Shown: positions 56,189 to 64,000 of the stretch, one piece after another
Numbering within the stretch: position 1 is the first letter of the stretch
Layout: each line of letters opens with the position of its first letter
Position numbers and translations under genes: made by a program
Source of the DNA: Pseudoxanthomonas koreensis
GTDB lineage: Bacteria > Pseudomonadota > Gammaproteobacteria > Xanthomonadales > Xanthomonadaceae
Direction of reading: 5' to 3'
NCBI RefSeq assembly: GCF_010093225.1
Contig: NZ_PDWM01000013.1
Coordinates: 1 to 64,000, forward strand
Length of the DNA: 64,000 nucleotides
The notes under the pieces: generated by a model
Databases searched by the model: none
Told to the model about the DNA's origin: nothing
The model's input: the letters and a program-made list of their open reading frames with translations, nothing else

Positions 56189-56656
56189 ATGAGCGCCACC
56201 CGTGCAAGTCCTTCAGGCCAGGCACTGACCGACCTGATCCTCACCATGTTCCGGGTCAACAACCGCACCCTCAACTGGGGGGACCGGTTGGTGGCCCCGC
56301 TGGGGCTGACGAGCGCCCGCTGGCAGGTCCTGGGGGCTATCGCTTTCGCCGACCAGCCCCGGCCCGTAGCGTGGCTGGCGCGCGACCTTGGTGCCAGCCG
56401 CCAGAACGTGCAACGGATCGTCAATGACCTGTTGCGGGACGGGATGGTCGAGTTCCAACCCAATCCCCATCACCGGCGGGCACAGCTGGTGGTCATGACA
56501 AAAAAGGGGCGTCGGACCTACGAGACCGTGGTCGACATGTACTACTCGAAGGTCGATGACCTTGCGGAAGGTCTCTCCGGGAACGACATACGCATCGCCC
56601 ATCACGTGCTGAGGACGTTGCAGGGGCGGTTGGAGAAGTCTGAAGGGGAAGGATGA
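56189..56656 (+). CDS. MarR-family transcriptional regulator
   Basis: The 155-residue protein has a winged helix-turn-helix (LTSARWQVLGAIAFAD, WLARDLGASRQNVQRIVNDLLRDGMVEFQPNPHHRRAQLVVMTKKG across 40-112) and flanking dimerisation helices. DPH-type text (NPHHRRAQL) is the wing of MarR proteins. It probably binds the two palindromes in its own promoter and represses the divergent membrane protein gene. Ligand unknown. Confidence 0.9.
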   Translation: MSATRASPSGQALTDLILTMFRVNNRTLNWGDRLVAPLGLTSARWQVLGAIAFADQPRPVAWLARDLGASRQNVQRIVNDLLRDGMVEFQPNPHHRRAQLVVMTKKGRRTYETVVDMYYSKVDDLAEGLSGNDIRIAHHVLRTLQGRLEKSEGEG

Positions 56657-57180
56657 TCCGGAGGCTTGGATCCGCTTCACGCAGTCCACTTGCTACCGAG
56701 GCATCGATCAAGATTAGGGATGTTTATCGGGGCTAGGGAGCTATCTCTGGTACGCACTCCCTTCTCGTAAGGGAAAGAGCGCTCTCAGACCGTGCGACGC
56801 CTGATCTCTCGATGCCAACTAAGCTTCGCGGTTCATGGCGCCGTTGCCACTCCACTTCGGTTGGCGTTACGCGCTCGGCGAAGTCGCCTAACGAGCGGTG
56901 TTCTGGGTTCGTACCAATGATCGACAGTGCGTCGGGGTATGCCAAAAAGGTCAACGCCTCACTTATCAATGGAAACGCAGAACGGGCTTCATCCAGCGGT
57001 AGGGATTGGTGACGCGGGTGCTGTACTAGGTGTCGACGACCGGCGGTAGAGCGCGTCAGCCCACGAACGGCCAAGCTAGGTAGTTCTGCGGAGGTGGCCC
57101 TGCTGCTTACGCGGATACTGGTCGCACAGAGTCGGTGTCAAACTGATCAGGTCCTTGACAGGACTGATCCGGAGGGTGGC
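56657..57180. other. Low-G+C spacer with no convincing gene
   Basis: About 525 bases, visibly poorer in G+C than both flanks. A frame on the minus strand (56733 to about 57074) would encode roughly 110 residues, including SEALTFLAYPDALSIIGTNP, but it lacks a good start and I know no family for it. It could be a gene remnant or foreign DNA. Just before the next gene a Shine-Dalgarno (CGGAGGGTGGC) is present at about 57170. Confidence 0.4.
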
Positions 57181-57927
57181 ATGAATCAACGTTCAGCGAG
57201 TTCCACGGCGGCCTTGATCCTGCTTTTAACGTGCTTGGCAGCACCCGGAGTCGTACAGGCGGAGGCTTGGTCATGGGCCGTGGAGCCCTATGCTTGGGCG
57301 TCCAGCATCCGGGCCGACCTGCGGACTGAAGTGCCGCCGATAGAGGGCTCCTCTGAGCTCCGGTTCCGCGACATCCTGGACAAGCTCGACGGGTCGCTGC
57401 AGCTGCACGTAGAGGGCGGGCTGCAGCGACATGGCCTGTTCCTCGACTTCAGCTATCTCGGGATCTCAGACCGGGTGTCGCGCAACTTCGCCGACTACGA
57501 GGCCGACCTCGACACCCGCCTGTTCGAGGCCGCCTGGGTCTGGTCGCCATCGGGCAGGCGCCTGGAGGCGCTCGACCTGTTCGCGGGCGTGCGCTACCTC
57601 GACGCCGACATCAGCCTGCGCATCGATCCAGTCAATCCGGAGCTTGTCGGACGCACGCTCGACGTCGGCGACAGCTACCTCGACGCCATGCTGGGCGCAC
57701 GGTACACCTGGCCTCTGGGTCCGAAGTGGCGCGTGACCGCGCGCGGTGACGGTTCCTTCGGCGACACCGAGGGCGCGTGGAACGCTAGCCTCGGTGCCCG
57801 GTACCACACGTCGAATGGGGCCTGGGTGTTCGGCTACCGCCACCTGCGAATCGAGATCGAGAGCGGCGGCGCCGACGTCGACCTGACTATGAGCGGTCCG
57901 TTTGCCGGCTATGCCTTCGTGTTCTGA
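57181..57927 (+). CDS. Outer-membrane beta-barrel protein
   Basis: The 248-residue protein has a signal peptide (ALILLLTCLAAPGVVQAEA) and alternating beta-strands ending in Phe (GPFAGYAFVF), a barrel of about 8-10 strands. AWSWAVEPYAWASSIRADL and LFAGVRYLDADISL resemble small uncharacterised outer-membrane proteins. It is the first gene of the DUF1254/sulfatase row. Function unknown. Confidence 0.8.
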   Translation: MNQRSASSTAALILLLTCLAAPGVVQAEAWSWAVEPYAWASSIRADLRTEVPPIEGSSELRFRDILDKLDGSLQLHVEGGLQRHGLFLDFSYLGISDRVSRNFADYEADLDTRLFEAAWVWSPSGRRLEALDLFAGVRYLDADISLRIDPVNPELVGRTLDVGDSYLDAMLGARYTWPLGPKWRVTARGDGSFGDTEGAWNASLGARYHTSNGAWVFGYRHLRIEIESGGADVDLTMSGPFAGYAFVF

Positions 57928-57985
57928 GCGGGCGGGCGTCGTTGCGGGCGGGCTGGCAAACACGGAAGCAGGAGCGCAAACCCAT

Positions 57986-59476
57986 ATGGAAAAGAACATA
58001 TACCGGCGAGATTGCCGCAGCACCGTATCAGCCCCGCGCCGTCGCGGAGCCTTCGGCCGCGCATCGCTGTGCGTCCTCCTCGTCCTGGCCGGCGCGTTGG
58101 CCGGGTGCGGAAGTGGCACCGGCAGTGGCGGCGGCGACGCCGCACCGGCGGCCGCGGCGCAGCCGTCGCCCGAGGTGTTCAGGGACGCCTACGTGTACGG
58201 CTATCCCATGGTCGACAACTACCGGGTGATGCACTCGTACTTCGCCGACTCCGACAACCCCGAGTACAAGGGCCCGTGGAACCAGGTGCACAACATCGCG
58301 CGGGTCTACACGCCCGAGGACAAGGCCATCCAGACGCCGAACTCGGATACGCCGTACTCGTTCCTCGGCGCCGACCTGCGCCGTGAACCGCTGGTCATCA
58401 GCGTTCCGGGAGTGGCCGGTGGCCGCTACTACTCGCTGCAGTTCATCGATCTGTACACGCACAACTTTGCCTACGTCGGCAGCCGTGCGACGGGCAACGG
58501 CGCCGGCAGCTACCTGTTGGCCGGGCCGGGCTGGGACGGCGAGGCACCGGAGGGGATCCGCTCGGTGCTGCGCTCGGAGACCGACCTCGCCTTGGTGCTG
58601 TACCGCACCCAGCTCTTCAGCAACGACGACCTTCCCGAGGTCGAGAAGATCCAGGCCGGCTTCACGGTGCAGCCGCTCTCCGCCTTCACGGGGACCGCGC
58701 CGCCGCAGGCCTTGGGCACAGAGTTCATGCGGCCGCTGGGCGTGGATGCGCAGAAGTCGTCGGCCGAGTTCTTCGACGTGCTGGCGTACCTGTTCCAGTT
58801 CGCGCCCGTCCATCCCGGCGAGGTGGACGTGCGGAGCCGCTTCGAGGAAGCGGGCATCTCCCCCGGGCGCCCGTTCGCATCGGCGCTGGATGCGCAGGGC
58901 CGGGAGGCGGTCGAAGCCGGCATCGCGGATGCCTGGGACGACTTCAACGCCTACAAGGCCGAGATGGTCGACACCGGCAAGCGCAGCGCGGCGGACGGGT
59001 TCGGCACGCGCGAGTTCCTCGGCAACGACTACATGGCGCGGATGTCATCCGCCGTGCTCGGCATCTACGGCAACTCCAAGGAGGAGGCGCTGTACCCCGC
59101 CTACTTCGTGGACGCAGACGGCGCGCCGATGGACGGTTCGCGCAACCGCTACGCCGTCCGCTTCGGGCCGGACGGGCTGCCTCCGGTGAACGCCTTCTGG
59201 TCGCTCACCATGTACGAGCTCCCGGCCAGCCTGCTGACCGCGAACCCCATCGATCGCTACCTGATCAACTCCACGATGCTGGCCGACCTGGTCCGCGACC
59301 CGGACGGCGGCATCACCATCCACGTCCAGAAGGAATCACCGGGCGCGGCCAGGGAAGCGAACTGGCTGCCCGCGCCGGATGGCCCGTTCTTCATGATCCT
59401 GCGCGCCTACTGGCCGGACGGGGACATGCTCGATGGGACCTGGAAGCAGCCGGCCGCGGTGCGCGTCGAGGAATGA
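57986..59476 (+). CDS. DUF1254/DUF1214-domain lipoprotein, long form
   Basis: The 496-residue protein has a lipobox (LAGALAGCGS). The DUF1254 half begins FRDAYVYGYPMVDNYRVMH and includes QTPNSDTPYSFLGADLRREPLVISVPG; the DUF1214 half has NRYAVRFGPDGLPPVNAFWSLTMYEL and ends ILRAYWPDGDMLDGTWKQPAAVRV. Such proteins are exported and often sit with sulfatases or steroid/lipid genes, but no reaction is established. ATG 57986 gives the signal; RBS AGGAG about 12 bases upstream. Confidence 0.88.
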   Translation: MEKNIYRRDCRSTVSAPRRRGAFGRASLCVLLVLAGALAGCGSGTGSGGGDAAPAAAAQPSPEVFRDAYVYGYPMVDNYRVMHSYFADSDNPEYKGPWNQVHNIARVYTPEDKAIQTPNSDTPYSFLGADLRREPLVISVPGVAGGRYYSLQFIDLYTHNFAYVGSRATGNGAGSYLLAGPGWDGEAPEGIRSVLRSETDLALVLYRTQLFSNDDLPEVEKIQAGFTVQPLSAFTGTAPPQALGTEFMRPLGVDAQKSSAEFFDVLAYLFQFAPVHPGEVDVRSRFEEAGISPGRPFASALDAQGREAVEAGIADAWDDFNAYKAEMVDTGKRSAADGFGTREFLGNDYMARMSSAVLGIYGNSKEEALYPAYFVDADGAPMDGSRNRYAVRFGPDGLPPVNAFWSLTMYELPASLLTANPIDRYLINSTMLADLVRDPDGGITIHVQKESPGAAREANWLPAPDGPFFMILRAYWPDGDMLDGTWKQPAAVRVEE

Positions 59477-59541
59477 GTCCCGCACCCGGTACGGTCTGCC
59501 GCGCCGGGAAGCCAATGATCACTGACCAAGGAGCAACACTG

Positions 59542-60687
59542 ATGAGAGCGTCCACGTTGACCCGGGCATCGCTGGCGGTGACCGTGGCATTCGCCCTTGG
59601 CGCCTGCGCCGAGCAGGGGGCCACTCCCGCCACCACACCGGCCGAGGCTTCGCCGGCTGCCAGCACGCCGGCCGTCGCCACGGCCGTCCCGGACCTGACG
59701 GATGAAAGGTTCCGGGCCCACACCCCGGATGGAAAGATCCTGGTAACGCCGGACAACTTCATCCGTGCCGAATCCAACCTCTACATGGGGGGCCAGCTCA
59801 AGGACGGGGCCTTCGGCGGCTTCAAGCACACGCGCGTGCCCGTGGCGATAGACAACCAGAACATCATCCGGCTGAACCGGGACACGGTGTATTCGTCCGC
59901 CGTATTCGACCTGGACGCCGGCCCCGTCGAGATGACGCTTCCGGACGGGGAAGGCCGCTTCATCTCGGCGCTGCTGATCAACGAGGACCACTACAACCCG
60001 CAGGTCTTCTACGACCCCGGCACCTACACCCTGACCCGGGAGGACGTGGGCAGCCGCTACGTCATGGTCGGCGTGCGCATCCTCGCCGATCCAAACGATC
60101 CCGACGACCTGGCGCAGGCCAACGCGCTGCAGGACCGCGTCACCTCCAGCCAGCCGGGTGGTCCCGGTACGTTCGAGGTGCCGGCCTGGGACATGGCGAG
60201 CCAGGAAAAGGTGCGCAACGCCCTGCTGGTGCTCTCCAGCACCCTGCCGGACCTGCGTTACGCCGCCGGTCCCACGCCGGACTCGGTCGACCCGGTGCGC
60301 CGGCTGATCGCCGCGGCGTCCGGCTGGGGCCTGAATCCCGACAAGGACGCGATCTACCTGAACGTGTACCCGGAGAACAACGACGGCCGCACGGTCTACC
60401 AGCTCGATGTCGGCGAGGTGCCGGTGGATGCCTTCTGGTCGGTGAGCATCTACAACCGCGAGGGCTACTTCGAGGCGAACGACCTGGATGCCTACGTCGT
60501 CAACAGCGTGACCGCGGCGAAGGGCGAGGACGGCTCGACTCGGATCCAGTTCGGGGACTGCACGGTCGACACCCCCAACTGCCTGCCGGTCACCGACGGC
60601 TGGAACTATATGGTGAGGCTGTACCGCCCGCGCAGCGAGATCCTCGACGGTTCCTGGACCTTCCCGGTCGCGCAGCCGCGCGGCTGA
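59542..60687 (+). CDS. DUF1254/DUF1214-domain lipoprotein, short form
   Basis: The 381-residue protein has a lipobox (FALGACAEQ) and a Thr/Ala/Pro linker. TPDNFIRAESNLYMGGQLKDG, LNRDTVYSSAVFDLDAGPV and DAFWSVSIYNREGYFEAND belong to the DUF1254/DUF1214 family; it is a second, distinct copy of the preceding protein's family. Its last 17 residues (SEILDGSWTFPVAQPRG) recur, changed, in the chimeric remnant at 63242-63394. ATG 59542 follows AAGGAG. Confidence 0.87.
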   Translation: MRASTLTRASLAVTVAFALGACAEQGATPATTPAEASPAASTPAVATAVPDLTDERFRAHTPDGKILVTPDNFIRAESNLYMGGQLKDGAFGGFKHTRVPVAIDNQNIIRLNRDTVYSSAVFDLDAGPVEMTLPDGEGRFISALLINEDHYNPQVFYDPGTYTLTREDVGSRYVMVGVRILADPNDPDDLAQANALQDRVTSSQPGGPGTFEVPAWDMASQEKVRNALLVLSSTLPDLRYAAGPTPDSVDPVRRLIAAASGWGLNPDKDAIYLNVYPENNDGRTVYQLDVGEVPVDAFWSVSIYNREGYFEANDLDAYVVNSVTAAKGEDGSTRIQFGDCTVDTPNCLPVTDGWNYMVRLYRPRSEILDGSWTFPVAQPRG

Positions 60688-60910
60688 TCGGAGCGACCAG
60701 CCATCGCAACTTCTGCTGTGTGCTCCATGGACAGTTTTTACGAAGGAGAGTTACGCATGAATTTTCCGCTCAATCCCCCTGCGTCGCGGCGCAAGACACT
60801 CCCTTCCCTCGGGCGGTTGGCCCTGGCCTGTTCGATTGCGGCCGTGCTCGCGGCACCTCCGGCCACGGCGCAGCAGTCGCTGCCCTTTCCCGACAGCCCG
60901 CGCCCCAAGG
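60635..60910 (+). repeat. Duplicated segment, copy 1 (DUF1254 end, spacer, sulfatase start)
   Basis: From GCGAGATCCTCGACGG at 60635 through the spacer and the first ~45 codons of sulfatase 1 this segment matches 63342-63617 at a constant offset of 2,707 bases with scattered substitutions. The match begins sharply at a codon junction. Confidence 0.85.
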
Positions 60911-63192
60911 CGCAGATGACCATGGGCGAATCCGCCGCGGACTACAAACCCGTGGCCAGGCAGCGCCATCTTGCGGCCGACGCGCCGAATATCGTGATCA
61001 TCCTGCTGGACGATACCGGCCCTGCGCTGTCGTCGTCTTTCGGCGGGCCGATCAACACGCCGACAATGCAGCGGGTGGTGGACAGCGGTGTGACCTACAA
61101 CCGGTTCCACACCACCGCGATGTGCTCGCCCACGCGTGCCGCGCTGTTGACCGGGCGCAATCATCACCGCACCGGATTTGGCCAGATTGCCGAATTTGCC
61201 AATGACTGGGATGGATATACCGGGGTCTGGCCCGCGACCAGCGCGTCACTGCCCAAGGTGCTGGGCTATTACGGCTATGCCACGGCGGCCTTTGGAAAAT
61301 GGCACAACACACCCGCCACCGACACCTCGGCCGTGGGGCCTTTCAACCGCTGGCCCACCGGGCAGATCATCGGGTTCGACTACTTCTATGGCTTCCTTGC
61401 CGGGGAAACCTCGCAGTGGGAACCGGCGCTGGTCGAAAACACCACTCGCCTGCCCCCGCAACATGAACGCGACGGCTATCACCTGACCGAGGACATGACC
61501 GACAAGGCGGTCAAATGGATGAAGGATCAGCGTGCGCTGGCCCCCGACCGGCCGTTCCTGGTCTATTGGGCACCGGGCGCGGCACATGGTCCCCACCACA
61601 TCTTCAAGGAATGGGCCGACAAGTACGAAGGCCAGTTCGACGAGGGCTGGGACAGGATGCGCGAAGAGGTGTTCGCGCGGCAAAAGGAGATGGGCTGGAC
61701 CCCGCAGGACGCGATCCTCACTCCCCGTGATCCGACCATGCCCGGCTGGGACGATATCCCGCTGGACCAGCGGCCGTTCCAATCCCGTTTGATGGAGGTG
61801 TTCGCCGGCTTTACCGAACATGCCGACACCCAGGCCGGGCGCCTGCTGGACGCGCTTGATGAGATGGGCGTCCGCGACAATACCCTGGTCTTCTACATCT
61901 GGGGCGACAACGGATCCTCCTCCGAAGGGCAGGGCGGCACGATTTCGGAACTGATGGCGCAGAACGGCATCAGCAGCACAGCCGAAGACCACCTGCGCGT
62001 TCTTGACGAAATCGGCGGGCTGGACGCCATCGGTGGGCACAGGACCGACAATATGTATAACGCGGGCTGGGCCTGGGCCGGTTCCACACCATTCCAGGGC
62101 ACCAAACTGGTAGCCAGCCATCTGGGCGGAACCCGTACGCCGCTGGCGGTGTCCTGGCCTGCCAGGCTGCCGCACGACACCGTGCCGCGGTCGCAGTTCT
62201 ATCACGTGAACGACATCGTGCCGACGATCTACGACCTGTTGCAGATCCAGGCCCCGGAACTGGTCGACGGCGTCTCGCAGGATCCGATGGATGGCGTCAG
62301 CATGGCCGTCTCGCTCACGGATCCCAAGGCCCCCGAGAACAAGCACGACCAGTACTTCGAGGTGATGGGCAGCCGTGCCTACTACAAGGATGGCTGGATC
62401 GCTTCGGCCTTTGGCCCGCGCATTCCCTGGAAGCCCGGATTTGATCCGGCGATCTTCGAATGGACGCCGGACAAGGACACCTGGGAGCTCTACAACCTGG
62501 AGCACGATTTCTCACAGGGCAAGAACCTGGCCGACTCCGAGCCGGAGCGATTGGCAGCGATGATCGAGGGCTTCAACAGGACTGCCGAGAACAACAAGGC
62601 CTTCCCGATCGGTGGCGGCCTGTGGTCGACGGTCTTCCACCCCGAATACAGTCCCCGCAACCCCGCGACCGAGTTCTTCTATACCCGCGACGTGATCGAA
62701 CTGCCGGAATTCAATGCCCCCAAGCTTGGCTCGGCCAGCACGCTGGTCACGATGGATGTCGACCTGGCTGCGGATTCCGAGGGCGTTCTGTATGCGCTCG
62801 GTGCCTATGCAGGGGGGCTGGCGCTCTGGGTCGACGACGGGAAACTGTCGTTCGAGTTCAATACCTTCCAGATCGAACGCACGCGGATCGAAACGACCGA
62901 GCCGTTGCCGACCGGCCCCGTGTCGATCGAAGTGGAATCGCTTCGCCCAGACGGCCCGGCCATGCCCATGGACATCAAGATCCGCATCGACGGCAAGCAG
63001 GTTGCGAGCGGCCGCGCACCCCGTACGCCCAGCCTCTTCTTCACGACCAACGATACCTTCGACATCGGCCAGGACAGCTTCTCGCCGGTGGCCGAGGACT
63101 ACTTCGACCGCGCTCCGTTCAAGTACAACGGCCGGATCGGCCAGGTCCATATCAAGTACCTGCCTTCCCCGAAGGCGGAGAGCCAACAGTGA
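60757..63192 (+). CDS. Arylsulfatase, formylglycine type, secreted
   Basis: The 811-residue enzyme has a signal peptide (ALACSIAAVLAAPPATAQ), the alkaline-phosphatase-fold metal site NIVIILLDDTG, and the sulfatase signature CSPTRAALLTGR with Cys123, to be converted to formylglycine. GYYGYATAAFGKWHNTP and DNGSSSEGQ complete the site. A C-terminal beta domain (about 640-800) is extra. It hydrolyses sulfate esters. RBS GGAGAG precedes ATG 60757. A longer in-frame upstream start is not needed. Confidence 0.94.
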   Translation: MNFPLNPPASRRKTLPSLGRLALACSIAAVLAAPPATAQQSLPFPDSPRPKAQMTMGESAADYKPVARQRHLAADAPNIVIILLDDTGPALSSSFGGPINTPTMQRVVDSGVTYNRFHTTAMCSPTRAALLTGRNHHRTGFGQIAEFANDWDGYTGVWPATSASLPKVLGYYGYATAAFGKWHNTPATDTSAVGPFNRWPTGQIIGFDYFYGFLAGETSQWEPALVENTTRLPPQHERDGYHLTEDMTDKAVKWMKDQRALAPDRPFLVYWAPGAAHGPHHIFKEWADKYEGQFDEGWDRMREEVFARQKEMGWTPQDAILTPRDPTMPGWDDIPLDQRPFQSRLMEVFAGFTEHADTQAGRLLDALDEMGVRDNTLVFYIWGDNGSSSEGQGGTISELMAQNGISSTAEDHLRVLDEIGGLDAIGGHRTDNMYNAGWAWAGSTPFQGTKLVASHLGGTRTPLAVSWPARLPHDTVPRSQFYHVNDIVPTIYDLLQIQAPELVDGVSQDPMDGVSMAVSLTDPKAPENKHDQYFEVMGSRAYYKDGWIASAFGPRIPWKPGFDPAIFEWTPDKDTWELYNLEHDFSQGKNLADSEPERLAAMIEGFNRTAENNKAFPIGGGLWSTVFHPEYSPRNPATEFFYTRDVIELPEFNAPKLGSASTLVTMDVDLAADSEGVLYALGAYAGGLALWVDDGKLSFEFNTFQIERTRIETTEPLPTGPVSIEVESLRPDGPAMPMDIKIRIDGKQVASGRAPRTPSLFFTTNDTFDIGQDSFSPVAEDYFDRAPFKYNGRIGQVHIKYLPSPKAESQQ

Positions 63193-63241
63193 GGAAGGTG
63201 TGGCGCCGGCCCGCATCGGCCGTGTGGAGACGGGACAGGGG

Positions 63242-63394
63242 ATGAACTACGAAAGCGGCCAGCGCAGCGTAACGGCGGGCCCGGTGCCGACGGGGATGAT
63301 CGCGATTCCCGACGGCACCTTTCGTATGGGTTCGGATGGGCGCGAGATCCTCGACGGTTCCTGGACCTTCCCGGCAGCGCAGCCGCGCAGCTGA
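63242..63394 (+). pseudogene. Chimeric remnant: formylglycine-generating-enzyme start joined to DUF1254 end
   Basis: A 50-codon ORF. Residues 1-33 include GMIAIPDGTFRMGSDG, the hallmark N-terminal motif of SUMF1/FGE-type sulfatase-modifying enzymes (usually MVWIPGGTFRMGS). Residues 34-50 (REILDGSWTFPAAQPRS) match the end of the DUF1254 protein at 60687. FGE proteins are about 260-330 residues, so the catalytic part is gone. The joint is at 63342, the left edge of the repeated segment, as expected from a deletion or unequal exchange in a sulfatase-FGE-DUF1254-sulfatase array. It may be untranslated. Confidence 0.8.
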
Positions 63395-63617
63395 CCGAAG
63401 CGACCAGCTATGGCGGCTTCAGCCGTGTGCTTCATGAAGAGTTTTCACAAAGGAGAGTTACGCATGAATCTTCCGCTCAATCCCCCTGCGCCGCGACGCA
63501 AGACGTTCCCTTCCATCGGGCGGTTGGCCCTGGCCTGTTCGATTGCGGCCGCGCTCGCGGCGCCGCCGGCCACGGCGCAGCAGTCGTTGCCCTTCCCCGA
63601 CCAGCCAGGCCCCAAGG
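63342..63617 (+). repeat. Duplicated segment, copy 2
   Basis: Second copy of 60635-60910 at a constant 2,707-base offset: DUF1254 gene end, GGAGAG ribosome site and the start of sulfatase 2. Only substitutions, no gaps, separate the copies over the first ~120 bases. Confidence 0.85.
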
Positions 63618-64000
63618 CCGAGCGCACGATGCAGATGTCCACCCATGACAGGCCACCCGCGCAGAGCCATCTGCCGGCCGATGCGCCGAACATCCTGATC
63701 ATCATGCTCGATGATGTTGGCCCCGGCTTGCCGTCGACCTACGGCGGGGTCATCAACACGCCCACGTTCAGCCGCGTGGCCGATGCCGGGGTGTCGTACA
63801 ACCGGTTCCATAACGCGGCCATGTGTTCGCCGACGCGGGCGGCGCTGTTGACGGGCCGGAACCAGCATCGCAGCGGGTTCGGCCAGATCGCGGAATTCGC
63901 CAACAACTGGGATGGCTATACCGGTGCCTGGCCGGCCACGACGGCCTCGGTTGCCAAGGTGCTGGGGTATTACGGTTACGCCACCGCCGCCTTCGGCAAA
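63464..64000 (+). CDS. Second arylsulfatase, 3'-truncated by window edge
   Basis: 179 codons remain before the window ends. Signal peptide nearly identical to sulfatase 1, then PNILIIMLDDVGPG and CSPTRAALLTGR with Cys121 and FGQIAEFANNWDGYTGAW. Residues 46-70 differ from the first copy and are two shorter, so the paralogues have diverged. It should also need formylglycine maturation. RBS GGAGAG before ATG 63464. Confidence 0.93.
   Translation, partial: MNLPLNPPAPRRKTFPSIGRLALACSIAAALAAPPATAQQSLPFPDQPGPKAERTMQMSTHDRPPAQSHLPADAPNILIIMLDDVGPGLPSTYGGVINTPTFSRVADAGVSYNRFHNAAMCSPTRAALLTGRNQHRSGFGQIAEFANNWDGYTGAWPATTASVAKVLGYYGYATAAFGK

Overview
The window is about 70% G+C by eye and reads as the chromosome of a gammaproteobacterium, most likely a member of the Xanthomonadales (Lysobacteraceae/Xanthomonadaceae, Luteimonas- or Lysobacter-like). 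That placement is inference. It rests on the gene repertoire (large-type NAD-glutamate dehydrogenase, TrhO, DUF6164, DUF4124, glycine-zipper lipoprotein), on GTAG-headed palindromes resembling the REP elements of this order, and on dense codon-biased genes with almost no spacers.

Region by region. 1-2.9 kb: end of a flavin-dependent oxidoreductase gene, a cold-shock gene with a long leader, and selO. 2.9-9.2 kb: an AraC-type regulator divergent from a row encoding a parallel beta-helix lipoprotein, an SO2930-type diheme cytochrome c and a TonB-dependent receptor. 9.2-14.5 kb: dbpA, uup, a barnase-type RNase with its barstar, and Mn superoxide dismutase. 14.5-19.5 kb: a TetR-adaptor-RND pump operon with a likely operator. 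19.6-30.1 kb: housekeeping genes (NAD-GDH, NAD kinase, 5'-nucleotidase, a flavoprotein, an FKBP isomerase, TrhO). 30.2-30.4 kb: tRNA-Ala(GGC) and tRNA-Glu(TTC).

30.33-41.68 kb is an integrated element of about 11.3 kb bounded by a 48-bp duplication of the tRNA-Glu 3' end. On the minus strand it runs integrase, small ORF, AlpA-like regulator, three small ORFs, RepA-like helicase, an iteron-rich non-coding region (candidate origin), scaffold-like protein, major capsid protein, small terminase and large terminase. A controller-protein restriction-modification cassette lies next to attL. I see no portal, protease, connector, tail or lysis gene. The best reading is a phage satellite that makes its own shell and packaging motor and takes the rest from a helper phage. 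This is the most novel object in the window.

41.7-56.7 kb returns to host DNA: a copper-type P-ATPase with a MerR regulator, an arginine/ornithine-type antiporter and arginine deiminase (with a glycine-zipper lipoprotein gene between them), a MipA-like porin, an MscS channel, a pirin/FMN-reductase pair, an unusual GNAT-Rnk fusion, and a MarR regulator divergent from a membrane protein. 57.2-64.0 kb is an exported-protein cluster: a beta-barrel protein, two DUF1254/DUF1214 lipoproteins and two tandem arylsulfatases. A 50-codon chimeric remnant between the sulfatases joins the start of a formylglycine-generating-enzyme-like gene to the end of a DUF1254 gene, recording a recombination event in a tandemly repeated array.
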